Shown here in pieces: positions 1 through 4,722 of a DNA stretch of 6,341 nucleotides. The translations under genes were made by a program, and so were the position numbers. This DNA comes from Methanosarcina sp. UBA402 (GTDB lineage Archaea; Halobacteriota; Methanosarcinia; Methanosarcinales; Methanosarcinaceae). The notes under the pieces were generated by a model, which worked only from the letters and a program-made list of their open reading frames with translations, had not been told where the DNA came from and ran no database searches. Within the stretch, counting starts at the first letter, position 1, and each line of letters opens with the position of its first letter. The stretch lies in the NCBI GenBank assembly GCA_002509325.1, contig DADO01000159.1, positions 6,368-12,708 of the forward strand, written 5' to 3'.

Positions 1-370
1 TTAACCGAATACAAATAACTTGATATCTTGAATAAAAGCCTGAAAATTATCTCGGCAATTAACATATACCCCAAAACCAATAGTAAATATCACTATCAGT
101 CCCCGCAATACTCTCCATGCCTCGTAAATTATATATACTATCCCACTCAAACAATAATATTGTATAAAAGTCTCTAATTCGGAGAGTGTTTTTTAAAATA
201 ATGTTGCACCAGGGGATCAATGTAAAACTGAACCTTCAGATGCATCCATTGAAGTTTTCAGCTTTTTGCCTCATTTTAAGAACTCCATAAGAGCCAGTCT
301 ATATGATCCGGTGGAGAACTCTATTTTATTTTTGAGCTGGTTGAAAACTGTCGAAATAAAGCCAGGTTTA
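1..370. other. Intergenic region without a convincing gene
   Basis: No reading frame here has both a start with a ribosome binding site and a recognisable product. The longest plus-strand frame with an ATG (201-290, 29 codons) resembles nothing I know. Visible elements are TATA-like stretches at 128-137 and 162-169, a short dyad ACAAT-AAT-ATTGT at 151-163, and a small hairpin CTCT/AGAG (172-175 with 183-186) followed by six T (189-194). The hairpin could end a transcript entering from the left. The region probably separates the left neighbour from the small membrane protein gene. Confidence 0.5.
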
Positions 371-420
371 ATTAAAAAACACAAAAACAAATAAAAACAA
401 ACAAAAACGAAAAAAACAAG
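371..420. repeat. Helically phased A-tracts, probable curved DNA
   Basis: Five successive A-rich blocks recur every 10 bp: ATTAAAAAAC, ACAAAAACAA, ATAAAAACAA, ACAAAAACGA, AAAAAACAAG. A-tracts of about five adenines in phase with the helical turn are the classical signature of intrinsic bending. The block lies 50-100 bp upstream of the start at 470, so it could shape promoter or chromatin-protein binding. If transcribed, it would instead be a strongly A-rich leader. Confidence 0.65.
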
Positions 421-422
421 CT

Positions 423-452
423 AAATAAAGAGTACCTTTAGCACCTTTATTT
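423..452 (+). promoter_or_regulatory. Leader inverted repeat just before the SD of the small membrane protein
   Basis: AAATAAAG (423-430) is exactly complementary to CTTTATTT (445-452), giving an 8-bp stem with a 14-nt loop that ends three bases before the SD. An alternative, mutually exclusive helix pairs TAAAG (426-430) with CTTTA (436-440). The stems are A/T-rich and therefore weak. A role in translation control is inference. Confidence 0.35.
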
Positions 453-454
453 GC

Positions 455-459
455 GAGGT
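455..459 (+). promoter_or_regulatory. Shine-Dalgarno site of the small membrane protein gene
   Basis: GAGGT ends 10 nt before the ATG at 470 and matches the archaeal anti-SD core, supporting that start codon. Confidence 0.6.
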
Positions 460-469
460 TAGAAACAAA

Positions 470-721
470 ATGTCAGAAGAATCCGATGATTCAGATAGTA
501 GTGATAGTAGTAGTGATAGTAGCAGCCGTCAGAAAATGCTCACAGTAGCCGGAATAGTTCTGTGTGCAGTACAGTTTGCGTTCTTCGTGTACATGATTTT
601 AAGGTTTATCGAGCTGGATTTCGCCCAGGGCTTTAAATTCATGCTGCTTGCTTACTCATCAGCGTTCGTTTATAAGAATCTGGAGAGTTCTGGGGAGCTT
701 CCCTTTGAAACCGAGAACTGA
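470..721 (+). CDS. Small membrane protein with Ser/Asp-rich N-terminus, unknown function
   Basis: An 83-residue protein I do not recognise as a named family. Residues 2-19 are almost only Ser, Asp and Glu, encoded partly by a microsatellite-like run of GATAGTAGT units (about 495-522). A hydrophobic helix follows at about 24-45, and a second, shorter and more amphipathic hydrophobic stretch at about 53-69. The tail (70-83) is polar and acidic. This predicts a one- or two-span cytoplasmic-membrane protein with a disordered, highly acidic head. The ATG at 470 is supported by GAGGT at 455-459. The gene stands alone: A-tract DNA and a leader hairpin lie upstream, and a small hairpin followed by T-rich repeats lies downstream. 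There is no signal-peptide cleavage site and no catalytic motif. It is probably real, given the SD, composition and flanking signals, but the function is unknown. Confidence 0.7.
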   Translation: MSEESDDSDSSDSSSDSSSRQKMLTVAGIVLCAVQFAFFVYMILRFIELDFAQGFKFMLLAYSSAFVYKNLESSGELPFETEN

Positions 722-726
722 TGACT

Positions 727-753
727 GTGTGGCTTTGTTTTAAAAATCCACAC
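727..753 (+). terminator. Possible terminator hairpin after the small membrane protein gene
   Basis: GTGTGG (727-732) pairs perfectly with CCACAC (748-753) across a 15-nt loop, starting five bases after the stop codon. A long T/C-rich region follows from about 778, which suits archaeal U-rich termination. The stem is short, so the T-rich tract may be the more important signal. Confidence 0.4.
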
Positions 754-800
754 CTTCTATAATAACTATCTGTTCTGAATTTTTTCTTCTTTTTCCTATT

Positions 801-890
801 TCCTTTTATCTTTTCTCATTTTCTGTTATTTCCTTTTATCTTTTCTCATTTTCTGTTATTTCCTTTTATCTTTTCTCATTTTCTGTTATT
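801..890 (+). repeat. Three perfect tandem copies of a 30-bp pyrimidine-rich unit
   Basis: Units at 801-830, 831-860 and 861-890 are identical; each begins TCCTTTTATC, continues TTTTCTCATT and ends TTCTGTTATT. The plus strand is almost free of G apart from one per unit. There are no spacers, so this is a minisatellite and not a CRISPR array. The surrounding sequence (778-800 and 891-960) is equally T/C-rich, so the array seems to have grown from a U-rich 3' region downstream of the small membrane protein gene. Confidence 0.9.
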
Positions 891-1113
891 TATCTTATCC
901 CCCCTATTTTTTTAATCATTTCCGTATTTCTATCGCCTGTTCCTGTTTTTGAGGTTCTTTTCGCTTTTATTCTCTTTGGTTTTCTGCTCACCGAGGGTAA
1001 AACGTTATTAGTTTGTAAAAACATAGGGTGCAAATACGGCCTCAGACTCAAGAAAAAGAATTAATTGGATTCTTTGAGCCCAGAAAAAGATAGCTGATTA
1101 CAAGCGGAAAAGA
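891..1113. other. Intergenic region, no gene seen
   Basis: Positions 891-1000 continue the T-rich tract without a credible reading frame. Near the antitoxin gene an inverted repeat, AAAGAAT (1055-1061) and ATTCTTT (1069-1075) with a 7-nt centre, lies about 40 bp before a TATA-like element. It could be an operator or the base of a hairpin. Nothing else is supported. Confidence 0.4.
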
Positions 1114-1123
1114 GATATAGTAT
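1114..1123 (+). promoter_or_regulatory. Possible TATA box of the antitoxin-like gene
   Basis: GATATAGTAT lies about 40 bp before the ATG at 1162, which would put the transcript start near 1140 and give a short leader. The match is modest. Confidence 0.35.
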
Positions 1124-1161
1124 TGTTTTTTAGTACAAGCAATAATATTTATGGGATAAAC

Positions 1162-1452
1162 ATGGATCTTACCCTGCAGATTGATACCGATTACTCGCTT
1201 CAGGAAGCAAGCGAGGCTGTTCGTTCGGCTCTGGAACATGAGAAACACCTTGCAAAATACAAAATAGATCGCTACTCCATGATCTGCGATAAATTTGAAG
1301 ACAAGTATGACCTGATATCAACTGAGTTTATGGAAAAATTCGAGACCGGTGAATTTATTGACGACGAAAAATATTTTGACTGGTATGCAGCAAAACGAGG
1401 GCTTGACCACTGGAAGAAGAAGCTAGCTCTCCTTAAAAGTATAAAAGTCTGA
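1162..1452 (+). CDS. TumA-like antitoxin family protein, orphan
   Basis: This 96-residue, highly charged, mostly helical protein resembles the small antitoxin-type proteins encoded next to TumE-family (DUF6516) toxins in cyanobacteria and archaea. From memory, these share an N-terminal TLQI/V strand (here residues 4-7), a helical middle, and the C-terminal signature FDWYAAKRGLDxWKxK (here 72-87). In the toxin-antitoxin reading it would bind and neutralise a toxic nuclease-like partner. No TumE-like frame follows: the 226 bases to the next gene are AT-rich and non-coding. No partner precedes it either, so it looks like an orphan. The start at 1162 is chosen because the family-like sequence begins there and GGGAT (1153-1157) precedes it. 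The in-frame TTG at 1123 has no SD and would add 13 unrelated residues. Family resemblance is recalled, not searched. Confidence 0.6.
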   Translation: MDLTLQIDTDYSLQEASEAVRSALEHEKHLAKYKIDRYSMICDKFEDKYDLISTEFMEKFETGEFIDDEKYFDWYAAKRGLDHWKKKLALLKSIKV

Positions 1453-1482
1453 ATACTTGAAAAATCCTTCCCGCTCCCAACT

Positions 1483-1555
1483 TCATTTAAAGTTATATTA
1501 TGTCATTTAAATGTAATTTCAAGGTTATTTAAGGATAATTTTAAGGTTAATTTAA
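1483..1555. repeat. Short repeated AT-rich motifs upstream of the first Msr-like regulator
   Basis: TCATTTAAA occurs at 1483-1491 and again at 1503-1511, exactly 20 bp (two helical turns) apart; the second copy lies inside the palindrome CATTTAAATG (1504-1513). Three AAGG(T/A)TA-type units then follow, starting at 1521, 1531 and 1543. All lie 70-140 bp before the TATA box at 1625, where archaeal activators or autoregulators could bind. An operator role is inference, and chance is possible in such AT-rich DNA. Confidence 0.4.
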
Positions 1556-1624
1556 ATCTGTACCCAAACAGGATTTACTTATTTTTGAAAACGACAATAC
1601 AAGTGTCCAAAATTAATGGAAATG

Positions 1625-1634
1625 TATATATAAT
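1625..1634 (+). promoter_or_regulatory. TATA box of the first Msr-like regulator
   Basis: TATATATAAT lies about 45 bp before the ATG at 1679. A start of transcription 25 bp downstream would leave a leader of about 20-25 nt containing the SD AGGTG. Confidence 0.6.
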
Positions 1635-1668
1635 TGCCGCATATCTCTACATTATGATCTTTTTTCTA

Positions 1669-1673
1669 AGGTG
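1669..1673 (+). promoter_or_regulatory. SD deciding the start of the first Msr-like regulator
   Basis: AGGTG ends 5 nt before the ATG at 1679. It overlaps the in-frame GTG at 1673, which therefore cannot use it; this argues for the ATG. Confidence 0.6.
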
Positions 1674-1678
1674 TGAGA

Positions 1679-2470
1679 ATGGGCAAAAAAATCGGGTTAA
1701 CAGAACTGATCTTTCGGTCTGAGAGACGAAGGAATCTCCTACTCTTTTTGAAAGACAGGCCAAGATTTATAGATGAAATCCAGGAGCATCTTTGTACAGA
1801 TCCCGTCACTATTCTTCCTCAGCTAAAAAAACTCAAAGACCGGAAACTGGTCATACAGAAAAACAATGCTTATGAGCTTTCCATAATGGGAAAAGCGATT
1901 GTGGATAAAATGCCGCCTCTTCTGGACACCCTAGAAGTGCTCGAAGATAATTATGACTACTGGTCGCAGCGAAACTTCGAAGGAATCCCCCGGGTTTTTC
2001 GAAGTCGCATATGGGAGTTGAAAAACTGTAGACTTATCCGTCCGGACCTGAGCCACATGTTTGAACTGGATCCTGAGTTTGTAGAAAAACTTCTCCTTTC
2101 AAGGAAGGTTCTTAGCTTCAGTTCCTATTTCCACCCCACCTTTATCTCTCTCTATCTGGAAATTGCAAAAAAAGAAACCGAAATTTCTCTAATGGTCACC
2201 GAGCCCGTGCTAAAGAGATTTAAAGCCGATCACATCGAAGACTTGCGAGCCCTTATCGAGTTTGAACATGTCAGCCTATTTCTTTTGCCGAAAAGCCCAA
2301 AACTTGCAGACTTTACGGTTACAGACAGGTTCTTTCTGCTTACCATCCTTCCCCAAATGAAATTTTTTGAGCACGAAAGCTTGCTTAGTTCTGAGCTTCA
2401 AGCCCTAAAGTGGGGTAACGACCTTTTTTCGCATCTGCAAAAAGAAGCAGTTCAGGTAAAGGAGATTTGA
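1679..2470 (+). CDS. Msr/FilR1-family winged-helix transcriptional regulator
   Basis: A 263-residue DNA-binding protein of the Methanosarcina Msr type: an N-terminal winged helix followed by a C-terminal FilR1 (formerly DUF1724) domain. The winged helix covers about residues 8-75, with the recognition region around 41-54 (DPVTILPQLKKLKD). A linker with the family pattern YDYWxxRNFxGIP lies at 92-104, and the FilR1 region covers about 120-255, ending in an ALKWGNDLF-like motif. Length and architecture match the family. Known Msr proteins control methanol methyltransferase and methylsulfide-related corrinoid methyltransferase genes. The target and ligand of this copy are unknown. By eye it aligns almost without gaps with the protein at 4723-5517, close to half of positions being identical. 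It has its own promoter and stands 307 bp before fae on the same strand, so regulation of fae is possible but unproven. No heme- or metal-binding motif is obvious. Confidence 0.85.
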   Translation: MGKKIGLTELIFRSERRRNLLLFLKDRPRFIDEIQEHLCTDPVTILPQLKKLKDRKLVIQKNNAYELSIMGKAIVDKMPPLLDTLEVLEDNYDYWSQRNFEGIPRVFRSRIWELKNCRLIRPDLSHMFELDPEFVEKLLLSRKVLSFSSYFHPTFISLYLEIAKKETEISLMVTEPVLKRFKADHIEDLRALIEFEHVSLFLLPKSPKLADFTVTDRFFLLTILPQMKFFEHESLLSSELQALKWGNDLFSHLQKEAVQVKEI

Positions 2471-2492
2471 ATTTCGGAATTTATAAGTTTTT

Positions 2493-2616
2493 GGCTCTGT
2501 AGAAATCCTCTGAGATTATGAGTTTTCCATTTATTTAAACAGAATTGCCTGATATATTTTTACTTATTTATTCCAAAGCCTACTGAATCTGACTAAGATA
2601 GGTTTTCTACAAAGCC
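2493..2616. mobile_element. MITE-like element with 17-bp imperfect terminal inverted repeats
   Basis: GGCTCTGTAGAAATCCT (2493-2509) and the complement of 2600-2616 (GGCTTTGTAGAAAACCT) match at 15 of 17 positions. They enclose 90 bp with no coding potential, giving a 124-bp element of MITE size. GGCTxTGTAGAAA-type ends look like insertion-sequence termini. No clear target-site duplication is visible at the edges, although TATAAGTT occurs a few bases outside both ends. The element lies between an Msr-like gene and fae, its right end only 4 bp from the fae TATA box. Alternatively it could be a long hairpin, but the internal arms do not pair well. Confidence 0.5.
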
Positions 2617-2620
2617 TATG

Positions 2621-2628
2621 TATATAAG
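2621..2628 (+). promoter_or_regulatory. Probable TATA box of fae
   Basis: TATATAAG lies directly to the right of the MITE-like element. A start about 25 bp downstream (near 2650) would give a leader of roughly 125 nt with no evident upstream reading frame. The upstream recognition element would fall inside the inserted repeat end. Confidence 0.45.
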
Positions 2629-2765
2629 TTATTAAAGGCTTAACTATTTTTCATGATAGGAAGATATTAATGCCGAATTCGCTATTTTAATCATCCATAG
2701 GTCTAAAAACCAATTTCCTTCTCTCTGGCGATTTTGGGAATTGAGTTTCTATTGTGAAATAAGCT

Positions 2766-2771
2766 GAGGTG
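2766..2771 (+). promoter_or_regulatory. SD deciding the TTG start of fae
   Basis: GAGGTG ends 6 nt before TTG at 2778. The in-frame GTG at 2769 is part of this SD, and the ATG at 2802 has no SD, so TTG is the best start. Confidence 0.6.
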
Positions 2772-2777
2772 TTTAAA

Positions 2778-3284
2778 TTGGTAAAAAATATTCTAAAAAG
2801 CATGGTAGGAGAAGCTCTCATAGGCTCTGGTCCTGAAATTGCACACATAGACCTGGTTATCGGGCCTAGAGGAGGGGCAGTCGAAGCAGCGTTTATGAAC
2901 TCGCTTGCAATGCCCAGGCAGGGTCATACCCCCCTTCTAGCAGTCCTTGAACCAAATGTCCAGCCCAAACCCGCGACCCTGCTCGTAAACAAAGTAACGA
3001 TAAAAAATGTCTCGCAAGCTGCCCTTATGTTCGGGCCAGCTCAGGCTGCAGTCGCAAAGGCGGTCATGGACTCCGTGGCTGAAGGCGTGCTTCCTGAAGA
3101 ACAGGCTGATGATACTTTTATTATTGTTTCCGTATTTATTGAATGGGATGCAAAAGACAAGGACAAAGTCTACGAATATAACTATGAAGCAACAAAGCTT
3201 GCAATAATAAAGGCTATGGAAGGCAGGCCAACTGTTAAAGAAGCCCTTGCTAAAAAAGACTCCGCAAAACACCCATTTGCCTGA
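2778..3284 (+). CDS. fae: Formaldehyde-activating enzyme (Fae), stand-alone
   Basis: This 168-residue cytoplasmic enzyme accelerates condensation of formaldehyde with tetrahydromethanopterin (tetrahydrosarcinapterin in Methanosarcina) to methylene-tetrahydropterin. Family hallmarks are present in order: VGEALIGSG (10-18), AHIDLVIGPRGG (22-33) with the histidine at 23 equivalent to catalytic His17 of the bacterial enzyme, LLAVLEPN, MFGPAQAAVA, a VFIEWDA segment, NYEATKLAI, and a KHPFA end. The length fits single-domain Fae and there is no hexulose-phosphate synthase fusion. Methanosarcina barkeri is known to have both a single Fae and a Fae-Hps fusion. TTG at 2778 is preferred because GAGGTG precedes it. 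Here Fae could detoxify formaldehyde or serve C1 oxidation; the physiological role in methanogens is not settled. It stands alone, between an Msr-like gene and an Msr-like relic. Confidence 0.93.
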   Translation: MVKNILKSMVGEALIGSGPEIAHIDLVIGPRGGAVEAAFMNSLAMPRQGHTPLLAVLEPNVQPKPATLLVNKVTIKNVSQAALMFGPAQAAVAKAVMDSVAEGVLPEEQADDTFIIVSVFIEWDAKDKDKVYEYNYEATKLAIIKAMEGRPTVKEALAKKDSAKHPFA

Positions 3285-3331
3285 GTTTATTATTCGCACA
3301 ATTTAAATTTCAGAAGTATTACTTCCGATTG

Positions 3332-3362
3332 AGAACTGAGTTATCAAAGAACTGAGTTATCA
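3332..3362 (+). repeat. Two exact 15-bp direct repeats, 16-bp period
   Basis: AGAACTGAGTTATCA occurs at 3332-3346 and 3348-3362, separated by one base. It lies between the end of fae and the Msr-like relic. It is a small tandem duplication of recent origin, with no sign of function. Confidence 0.85.
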
Positions 3363-3385
3363 GGTTGCTGACAGGCTGAATCTCA

Positions 3386-3655
3386 GAGCATCTCATTTTT
3401 TACTTCAAAGAGATTCTGCCTGCAATCCTTTCTAAACGATCCTGGAATTAAAGGCACGGAGCTTGAATTCTTCGAAATGAAGTCAGGAAATGAATGTCAC
3501 CAGATTTGTCTCTCAAATTTTCCGAATTAAGTACAATTATGTTTGAGGCAGGATACTATAAAGTTACTGAGACATCTGGTATTCAATCTGAAATTCGGAG
3601 TATTGCCGTGATCTGCAAGGCGTTCCAGATACTGTAGTAAACTCTTTCTAATGGA
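3386..3655 (+). pseudogene. Decayed Msr/FilR1-family regulator (N-terminal half)
   Basis: No open frame exists, but fragments matching the intact regulator at 4723-5517 occur in the correct order and at similar spacing: LIF (3392-3400), FLND (3429-3440, compare FLKD), VTRFVSQIFRIK (3496-3531, compare VTSTAILPQIKKLK), FEAGYYKVTE (3542-3571, compare the VVQEDKTYKLS region), and EYCRDLQGVP (3598-3627, compare EYWAERDLQGIP). They fall in all three forward frames, implying several frameshifts, and about 40 bp appears deleted between the last two. A stop at 3649 follows. A few bases near 3720-3745 (reading LSYDNF) may be the C-terminal end, but this is weak. It is a third Msr paralogue, now dead, lying directly after fae. 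The alignment was made by eye. Confidence 0.6.
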
Positions 3656-3852
3656 TTTCTCACTTAAGTACTAGGAATTGTTTTCCCTTGATTTCTTTGC
3701 CGAGAAAATTCCTGCGGGGACTAAAATTTCTGAGTTATGATAATTTTTGCAGGTTTTATCCTTTCCAGACCGTTTCCGGCATCTAAGAGAACCAGAAAGA
3801 AGATATAAAGCTGAAGTACTGTATAAAAAATAAAAGCGCCGGTAGATAAATA
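3656..3852. other. Intergenic remainder between the relic and the DUF1699 gene
   Basis: No open reading frame with a supported start. It may hold unrecognisable C-terminal remains of the Msr-like relic. Towards the right it becomes A-rich and leads into the DUF1699 promoter. Confidence 0.4.
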
Positions 3853-3880
3853 TTTATAATAAGTATAAGTAGTTTATATT
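3853..3880 (+). promoter_or_regulatory. TATA boxes of the DUF1699 gene
   Basis: Two candidates, TTTATAAT (3853-3860) and TTTATATT (3873-3880), are 20 bp apart. They would give leaders of about 40 and 20 nt respectively before the ATG at 3921. Which one is used cannot be decided by reading. Confidence 0.45.
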
Positions 3881-3907
3881 GAGGTAAAAACACAAGAACT
3901 TTACAGT

Positions 3908-3912
3908 GGGGG
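3908..3912 (+). promoter_or_regulatory. G-run SD of the DUF1699 gene
   Basis: GGGGG, 8 nt before the ATG, can pair with CCUCC of the 16S tail if one G:U pair is allowed. The same GGGGGATAAA context precedes the flavodoxin gene. Confidence 0.5.
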
Positions 3913-3920
3913 ATAAATAA

Positions 3921-4328
3921 ATGAAAATTCGAGTAGTTAGTTCCAGAGAGGAAATTTTCACTCTCAATCCTAATGAACGTGTTGTTCATCTGGCTTTCAG
4001 GCCTTCGAACAAAGACATCTTTGCACTGGTTGAAACCTGCCCCAAAATAGAGGTAATTCAGTTGCCCAAATCTTACAGGCGCACGGTTTCAAAATCCATA
4101 GAAATGTTCCTTGAGATGCAGCGCATCCAGCTTATCGAAGGTGATGTCTGGGGCCACAGGAAGGACATTAACGAATATTATAGCATTCCTTCCTCAGTGA
4201 TTGAGAAGATAAGGGAATTAAAATCAGAGGGCACGCCTGCTGAGAGAATTGAAGAAAAAGTCGCAAGGGAAAGTAAACTCAACCCTGAAATGGTTGCTTA
4301 TATTCTGACCAAGGAAGCTTCTGCCTGA
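3921..4328 (+). CDS. DUF1699 family protein
   Basis: A 135-residue soluble protein that I recognise as the DUF1699 type found in Methanosarcinales; its function is unknown. The N-terminal part (1-50) alternates strands and helices: MKIRVVSS, then VVHLAFRPSNKDIFALVETCPKI, then EVIQLPKSY. A basic helix RRTVSKSIEMFLEMQ follows (about 53-67), then a conserved-looking core IEGDVWGHRKDINEYY (72-87). The C-terminal 45 residues form charged helices (KIRELKSEGTPAERIEEKVARES), ending in a short helical segment that looks like a small HTH or helical cap. There is no signal peptide, membrane span or recognised catalytic motif. The ATG at 3921 has a GGGGG SD. The gene has its own promoter and terminator, so it is monocistronic. 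A nucleic-acid-binding role is only a guess from the basic helices. Confidence 0.8.
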   Translation: MKIRVVSSREEIFTLNPNERVVHLAFRPSNKDIFALVETCPKIEVIQLPKSYRRTVSKSIEMFLEMQRIQLIEGDVWGHRKDINEYYSIPSSVIEKIRELKSEGTPAERIEEKVARESKLNPEMVAYILTKEASA

Positions 4329-4349
4329 ATAACAATCAGGCAGGTTTTT
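4321..4349 (+). terminator. Hairpin terminator overlapping the DUF1699 stop codon
   Basis: CTGCCTGA (4321-4328) pairs perfectly with TCAGGCAG (4336-4343) across a 7-nt loop, then G and five T follow. The 5' arm contains the last codons and the TGA stop, so the translating ribosome would cover half of the stem. Confidence 0.75.
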
Positions 4350-4406
4350 CACTAAACTTTTGAGTGCAGAAAGCCGTGCAAATAGTTTAAATCTTTGAGA
4401 ATATTG

Positions 4407-4414
4407 TTTATAAT
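4407..4414 (+). promoter_or_regulatory. Possible TATA box for a small RNA
   Basis: TTTATAAT lies about 45 bp before the stable stem-loop at 4451-4516. A start near 4437-4440 would yield a transcript of about 80 nt that ends at the T run. Confidence 0.35.
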
Positions 4415-4436
4415 CCTGATTCCAGCTTAAACATTA

Positions 4437-4516
4437 TAACCAAGGAGCCTAAAAAAACTCTCTGTCCTGAACAGTAGCGTGAGCTTTCCAGGGCAGGGAG
4501 ACTCAGCAAGTTTTTT
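4437..4516 (+). ncRNA. Candidate small structured RNA with built-in terminator
   Basis: CTCTCTGTCCTG (4458-4469) pairs along all 12 positions with CAGGGCAGGGAG (4489-4500), using two G:U pairs. The 19-nt loop holds a second helix, AGC (4476-4478) with GCT (4483-4485), closed by GTGA, a GNRA tetraloop. A run of seven A (4451-4457) can pair with six T (4511-4516), leaving 4501-4510 (ACTCAGCAAG) as a single-stranded bulge. The T run could end transcription. G:U pairs fit an RNA that folds on the plus strand. It matches no family I can name: a box C/D or H/ACA RNA is not evident. It could instead be only a terminator for read-through, although it follows an already complete terminator by 100 bp. 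Confidence 0.45.
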
Positions 4517-4661
4517 ATTGTAAATCTTTTTGTTCTGTTTCATTTATATGATGAACAATTTTTTATTGGCTTCTTATTTACTGTTCAGTTCCTACCAAAG
4601 TGTAATATGAAAAAAGTCTCTGCAGTCTATTTAAACAAAAAAGTAGGAAAATAGCAGTAAC
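4517..4661. other. AT-rich spacer before the second Msr-like regulator
   Basis: No gene is visible. A 15-codon ATG frame at 4607 lacks an SD and any recognisable product. Confidence 0.4.
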
Positions 4662-4668
4662 TTATAAA
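4662..4668 (+). promoter_or_regulatory. TATA box of the second Msr-like regulator
   Basis: TTATAAA lies about 60 bp before the TTG start. Transcription would begin near 4690 and leave a leader of about 30 nt with the SD. Confidence 0.5.
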
Positions 4669-4707
4669 CCTTTGATGACTCTAATCTCTTTAGCCACATA
4701 AACTCGA

Positions 4708-4714
4708 GAGGAGA
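4708..4714 (+). promoter_or_regulatory. SD deciding the TTG start of the second Msr-like regulator
   Basis: GAGGAGA, with core GGAG at 4710-4713, ends 8-9 nt before TTG at 4723. No in-frame ATG occurs before the conserved winged-helix sequence begins, so TTG is the only reasonable start. Confidence 0.65.
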
Positions 4715-4722
4715 TTAAAGGG

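Noticed and set aside
201..290. 29-codon ATG frame in the left intergenic region
   Set aside because: No SD and no recognisable product.
801..890. CRISPR array
   Set aside because: The 30-bp units are directly adjacent with no spacers and are low-complexity pyrimidine sequence.
1048..1248. 66-codon minus-strand frame
   Set aside because: It overlaps the antitoxin-like gene, lacks an SD and its product looks random.
1453..1672. Remnant of a TumE-type toxin after the antitoxin-like gene
   Set aside because: Read in all frames, the region is AT-rich with short motif repeats and shows no toxin-like peptide.
2769..2777. GTG start three codons upstream of the chosen fae start
   Set aside because: The GTG is part of the GAGGTG ribosome binding site and has no SD of its own.
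3007..3207. 66-codon plus-strand frame inside fae
   Set aside because: It overlaps fae out of frame and has no family resemblance or SD.
2937..3299. 120-codon open frame on the minus strand
   Set aside because: Antisense to fae, Cys/Phe-rich with no recognisable pattern; a shadow of the real gene.
3656..3790. C-terminal half of the Msr-like relic
   Set aside because: Only a few weak matches (such as LSYDNF) could be found; not enough to extend the pseudogene call.
3783..3989. 68-codon minus-strand frame over the DUF1699 promoter
   Set aside because: Hydrophobic low-complexity translation from AT-rich DNA; overlaps the promoter and start of a supported gene.
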